Source of the DNA: Bacteroidota bacterium
GTDB taxonomy: Bacteria; Bacteroidota; Bacteroidia; Flavobacteriales; Flavobacteriaceae
Assembly: GCA_023437485.1 (NCBI GenBank)
Contig: JAEZGB010000110.1
Span: 1 to 8,098 of the forward strand
DNA: 8,098 bases
Direction: 5' to 3'
Position 1 is the first letter of the stretch. Each line of letters opens with the position of its first letter. Under the pieces are notes generated by a model, which worked only from the letters and a program-made list of their open reading frames with translations, did not search any database and had not been told where the DNA came from. Position numbers and translations under genes: made by a program. This document shows, piece by piece, positions 6,454 through 8,098 of this stretch.

Positions 6454-7370
6454 CGGGACTTGAACGTTATGACATAATAACTGCCAATGGCTACCGGAAG
6501 AACCACATTGAGCAGCCACATCAGCGCGGTAACCAGCACCGGGATCCACTCATTTACGCCCATCAAACCAAAGAAATAGACCGCCACACCGCCTTTTACG
6601 GCAAAGTCCAAAAATTGGAAGGTGGGCAGTGCCGATGAGAGGAAATACGTACTGGTAATGGCCGCCATCAGCAACCAATAGGGCAACTCAACGCCAAAAA
6701 CCACAAAAAGCAGGTAATACTGATGGGAAAAGAAAAGGTATCTGCAAATTGCCAGGAAAGTGTTTCGCCGATGGATCCTGAAAGAAAGGGAATTTATCTT
6801 GGCCGTGATTCGGGCAAATGAAAAACCCCTAACTGTGATCTTTCGCAAGAAAAACAATACCAGCGCACCGGCGAGAAATATCAAAAATAAGGCGCCCACG
6901 GTCTTTGTATTCAGCACTTCATAAACCGCGTTGAAATACAATAGCCCGAATATCCCAAATATTACTGACAATACTAATTGGATCCCGTTGCAGACCAAAT
7001 TCAGGAAAACGATGGTCTTTGCGCGTGATTTTTCATAAAACAACGCTTTGGCGCCGTATTCCCCAATGCCGTTGGGGGTAAAGATCGAAACCGTCAATGC
7101 GCCGAGCACTTGCTTTGATGATTCGGCAATACTGATATTTTTAAATGACGATATCAGGTTTTTCCATTTCAGGATTTCAAAAAACCGGTTAAGAAACGCA
7201 AGGGCCAAAAGCGCGATCCAGGCCCATAACGGAATCATACCCAGGTTGGCCTGTTCCCACAGCGAACGTTCGTCCTGAAGCCGGCTCCAGATAAAGTAAA
7301 ACGCCCCAACCACAATCAAAACTTTGGTCGCGGCAATCAGGAATTGTTTAGCTTTGCCCTGTAACTGCAT
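6438..7370 (-). CDS. Flippase-like membrane protein (LPG synthase TM / UPF0104 family)
   Basis: The 310-residue protein is highly hydrophobic, with about eight helices. It carries family landmarks: FTPNGIGEYGAKALFYEKSRA (97-117), the conserved P-x-G-x-GE-x-G cytoplasmic motif, and SSALPTFQFLDFAVKGGVA (235-253), the C-terminal counterpart. Members of the PF03706/COG0392 group include the flippase half of MprF and stand-alone proteins tied to glycolipid or polysaccharide export. There is no C-terminal aminoacyl-transfer domain, so it is not an aminoacyl-PG synthase. ATG 7370 is chosen; the frame can extend only to TTG 7388, just after a stop. Its end overlaps the glycosyltransferase start by 16 nt. 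Together they suggest synthesis and membrane transfer of an envelope glycan or glycolipid, an inference from context. Confidence 0.88.
   Translation of the reverse strand: MQLQGKAKQFLIAATKVLIVVGAFYFIWSRLQDERSLWEQANLGMIPLWAWIALLALAFLNRFFEILKWKNLISSFKNISIAESSKQVLGALTVSIFTPNGIGEYGAKALFYEKSRAKTIVFLNLVCNGIQLVLSVIFGIFGLLYFNAVYEVLNTKTVGALFLIFLAGALVLFFLRKITVRGFSFARITAKINSLSFRIHRRNTFLAICRYLFFSHQYYLLFVVFGVELPYWLLMAAITSTYFLSSALPTFQFLDFAVKGGVAVYFFGLMGVNEWIPVLVTALMWLLNVVLPVAIGSYYVITFKSRWKQS
7323..7356 (+). promoter_or_regulatory. Putative ruvC promoter inside the flippase-like gene
   Basis: TTTG at 7323-7326 and TAGCTTTG at 7349-7356 are separated by 22 bp, at the long end of the Bacteroidetes spacing. 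Transcription would start near 7360-7364, giving a leader of about 30 bases before the ruvC ATG at 7392. The gap between the divergent genes is only about 21 bp, so the ruvC promoter must lie within the opposite-strand coding sequence, as this site does. Confidence 0.5.
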
Positions 7371-7391
7371 CGGCGCAAAATACGACAATTA

Positions 7392-7943
7392 ATGGCAAAC
7401 GAGCGCATCATTCTTGGCATTGACCCCGGCACCACCATCATGGGCTTTGGCCTCATCCGGGTGGTGTCCAAAAAAATGGAATTCATGCAATTGAATGAAC
7501 TTTTGCTGGATAAATACGCCGACCATTACACTAAACTCATGGTTATTTTTGAGCGTACGATTGAACTCATCGAAACCCATCACCCCGACGAAATCGCAAT
7601 CGAGGCACCGTTCTTTGGCAAAAATGTCCAGTCAATGCTCAAATTGGGGCGCGCACAGGGCGTGGCGATGGCGGCCGGGCTTTCCCGCCGGATCCCCATC
7701 ACCGAATACGAGCCCAAGAAAATCAAGATGGCCATCACCGGCAATGGAAACGCCAGCAAGGAACAAGTGGCCAAAATGCTTCAGCAATTGCTCACGTTAA
7801 AGGAACTTCCCAAAAACCTCGACAGCACCGATGGCCTTGCCGCCGCCGTGTGCCACTTTTTCAACTCCAACAAAGCATCGGTGGGAAAAAGCTATTCGGG
7901 TTGGGACGCGTTTGTAAAGCAGAATGAAAGTCGGATCGTTTAA
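7392..7943 (+). CDS. ruvC: Crossover junction endodeoxyribonuclease RuvC
   Basis: The 183-residue protein is a full-length RuvC, the dimeric nuclease that cuts Holliday junctions symmetrically with RuvAB in recombinational repair. The four acidic residues of the RNase H-like active site are present: D11 in LGIDPGTTIMGFG, E71 in AIEAPFFGKNVQS, and D144 and D147 in NLDSTDGLAAAVCH (142-155). KLGRAQGVAMAA (84-95) matches the E. coli KLGQARGVAI helix. The C-terminal tail (160-183) is slightly longer than in E. coli. The ATG at 7392 gives the expected family N-terminus and no good alternative exists. No clear Shine-Dalgarno site precedes it, as is usual in Bacteroidetes. It diverges from the flippase-like gene and lies upstream of hemW on the same strand. 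Confidence 0.97.
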   Translation: MANERIILGIDPGTTIMGFGLIRVVSKKMEFMQLNELLLDKYADHYTKLMVIFERTIELIETHHPDEIAIEAPFFGKNVQSMLKLGRAQGVAMAAGLSRRIPITEYEPKKIKMAITGNGNASKEQVAKMLQQLLTLKELPKNLDSTDGLAAAVCHFFNSNKASVGKSYSGWDAFVKQNESRIV

Positions 7944-7947
7944 TTGC

Positions 7948-8067
7948 GCCATTCGCTAATTTCCTAATTCGCTAATTTCCTCATTCGCTAATTCGCTAAT
8001 TTCCTAATTTCCTAATTCGCTAATTTCCTCATTCGCTAATTCGCTAATTTTCAAATTTCCCAATTAA
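7948..8067 (+). repeat. Octamer tandem repeat array with 48-bp higher-order period
   Basis: Fifteen contiguous 8-bp units fill the gap between ruvC and hemW. The central units 7956-8051 use three types: A = CTAATTTC, B = CTAATTCG, C = CTCATTCG. Their order is A B A C B A (7956-8003), then A B A C B A' (8004-8051), where A' is CTAATTTT. The array is therefore a 48-bp block duplicated with one substitution. Degenerate flanking units are GCCATTCG (7948-7955), CAAATTTC (8052-8059) and CCAATTAA (8060-8067). Eight is not a multiple of three and units A and B carry TAA (TAG on the other strand), so the array stops translation in all frames. No spacers or inverted arms are present. Its function is unknown. 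Confidence 0.92.
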
Positions 8068-8068
8068 C

Positions 8069-8098
8069 TTGTCCGGCATCTACATCCACATCCCCTTT
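8069..8098 (+). CDS. hemW: HemW-like radical SAM heme chaperone, 5' end only
   Basis: Ten codons are visible before the window ends: TTG then TCC GGC ATC TAC ATC CAC ATC CCC TTT, reading (M)SGIYIHIPF. This is the characteristic N-terminus of HemW, where the next residues are the radical SAM C-x3-C-x2-C cluster motif. HemW is the HemN-like protein that delivers heme rather than oxidising coproporphyrinogen. An in-frame stop (TAA, 8045-8047) lies upstream and no ATG or GTG falls between it and the conserved segment, so TTG is the only common start codon available. It begins two bases after the octamer array. The call rests on a short but distinctive motif. Confidence 0.75.
   Translation, partial: MSGIYIHIPF

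Noticed and set aside
6454..6549. Upstream extension of the glycosyltransferase to 6549
   Set aside because: The extra 32 residues lie entirely within the flippase-like gene in another frame and resemble no GT2 N-terminus; ATG 6453 starts at the membrane helix.
7948..8067. CRISPR array
   Set aside because: The units are only 8 bp and contiguous, with no unique spacers, no 25-40 bp repeat and no cas gene nearby.

Overview
The window looks like chromosome from a member of the Bacteroidetes, most likely a flavobacterium of moderate GC content. Three observations point there. One protein is large and secreted, with a type IX secretion (T9SS) C-terminal sorting domain. Promoter-like sites follow the Bacteroidetes form (TTG, about 19-22 bp, TAnnTTTG) rather than -35/-10 boxes. 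Ribosome binding sites are weak or absent. The species cannot be fixed from the sequence.

Layout, left to right. (1) The 3' part of a DUF58/vWA-like protein gene (1-794, 5' end outside the window). (2) tRNA-Asp(GTC) at 881-954, with a clear Bacteroidetes promoter and its own terminator. (3) An unusually structured short intergenic stretch at 1029-1096: three hairpins in a row, the last a strong terminator. (4) A class I SAM methyltransferase with an N-terminal zinc ribbon (1115-1738), possibly leaderless. (5) A gap of about 200 bp with no convincing gene. (6) A 752-residue secreted modular protein with a T9SS signal (1943-4201), closed by a strong terminator. (7) A DUF456 membrane protein (minus strand, 4229-4732), divergent from a small putative lipoprotein with a TonB-C-like tail (4787-5260). 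(8) A minus-strand pair with overlapping ends: a flippase-like (LPG synthase TM / UPF0104) membrane protein (6438-7370) followed by a membrane-anchored family 2 glycosyltransferase (5311-6453). (9) ruvC (7392-7943), divergent from the flippase gene by about 21 bp. (10) An 8-bp tandem repeat array with a 48-bp higher-order period (7948-8067). (11) The first ten codons of hemW, apparently starting at TTG (8069-8098).

The flippase-like protein and the glycosyltransferase probably act together in making an envelope glycolipid or glycan. ruvC (Holliday junction resolution) and hemW (heme chaperone) are housekeeping genes that appear co-directional across the repeat array. The other genes show no evident common pathway. 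I see no phage, transposon, CRISPR or defence system. The most unusual non-coding signals are the octamer array and the triple-hairpin region beside tRNA-Asp.
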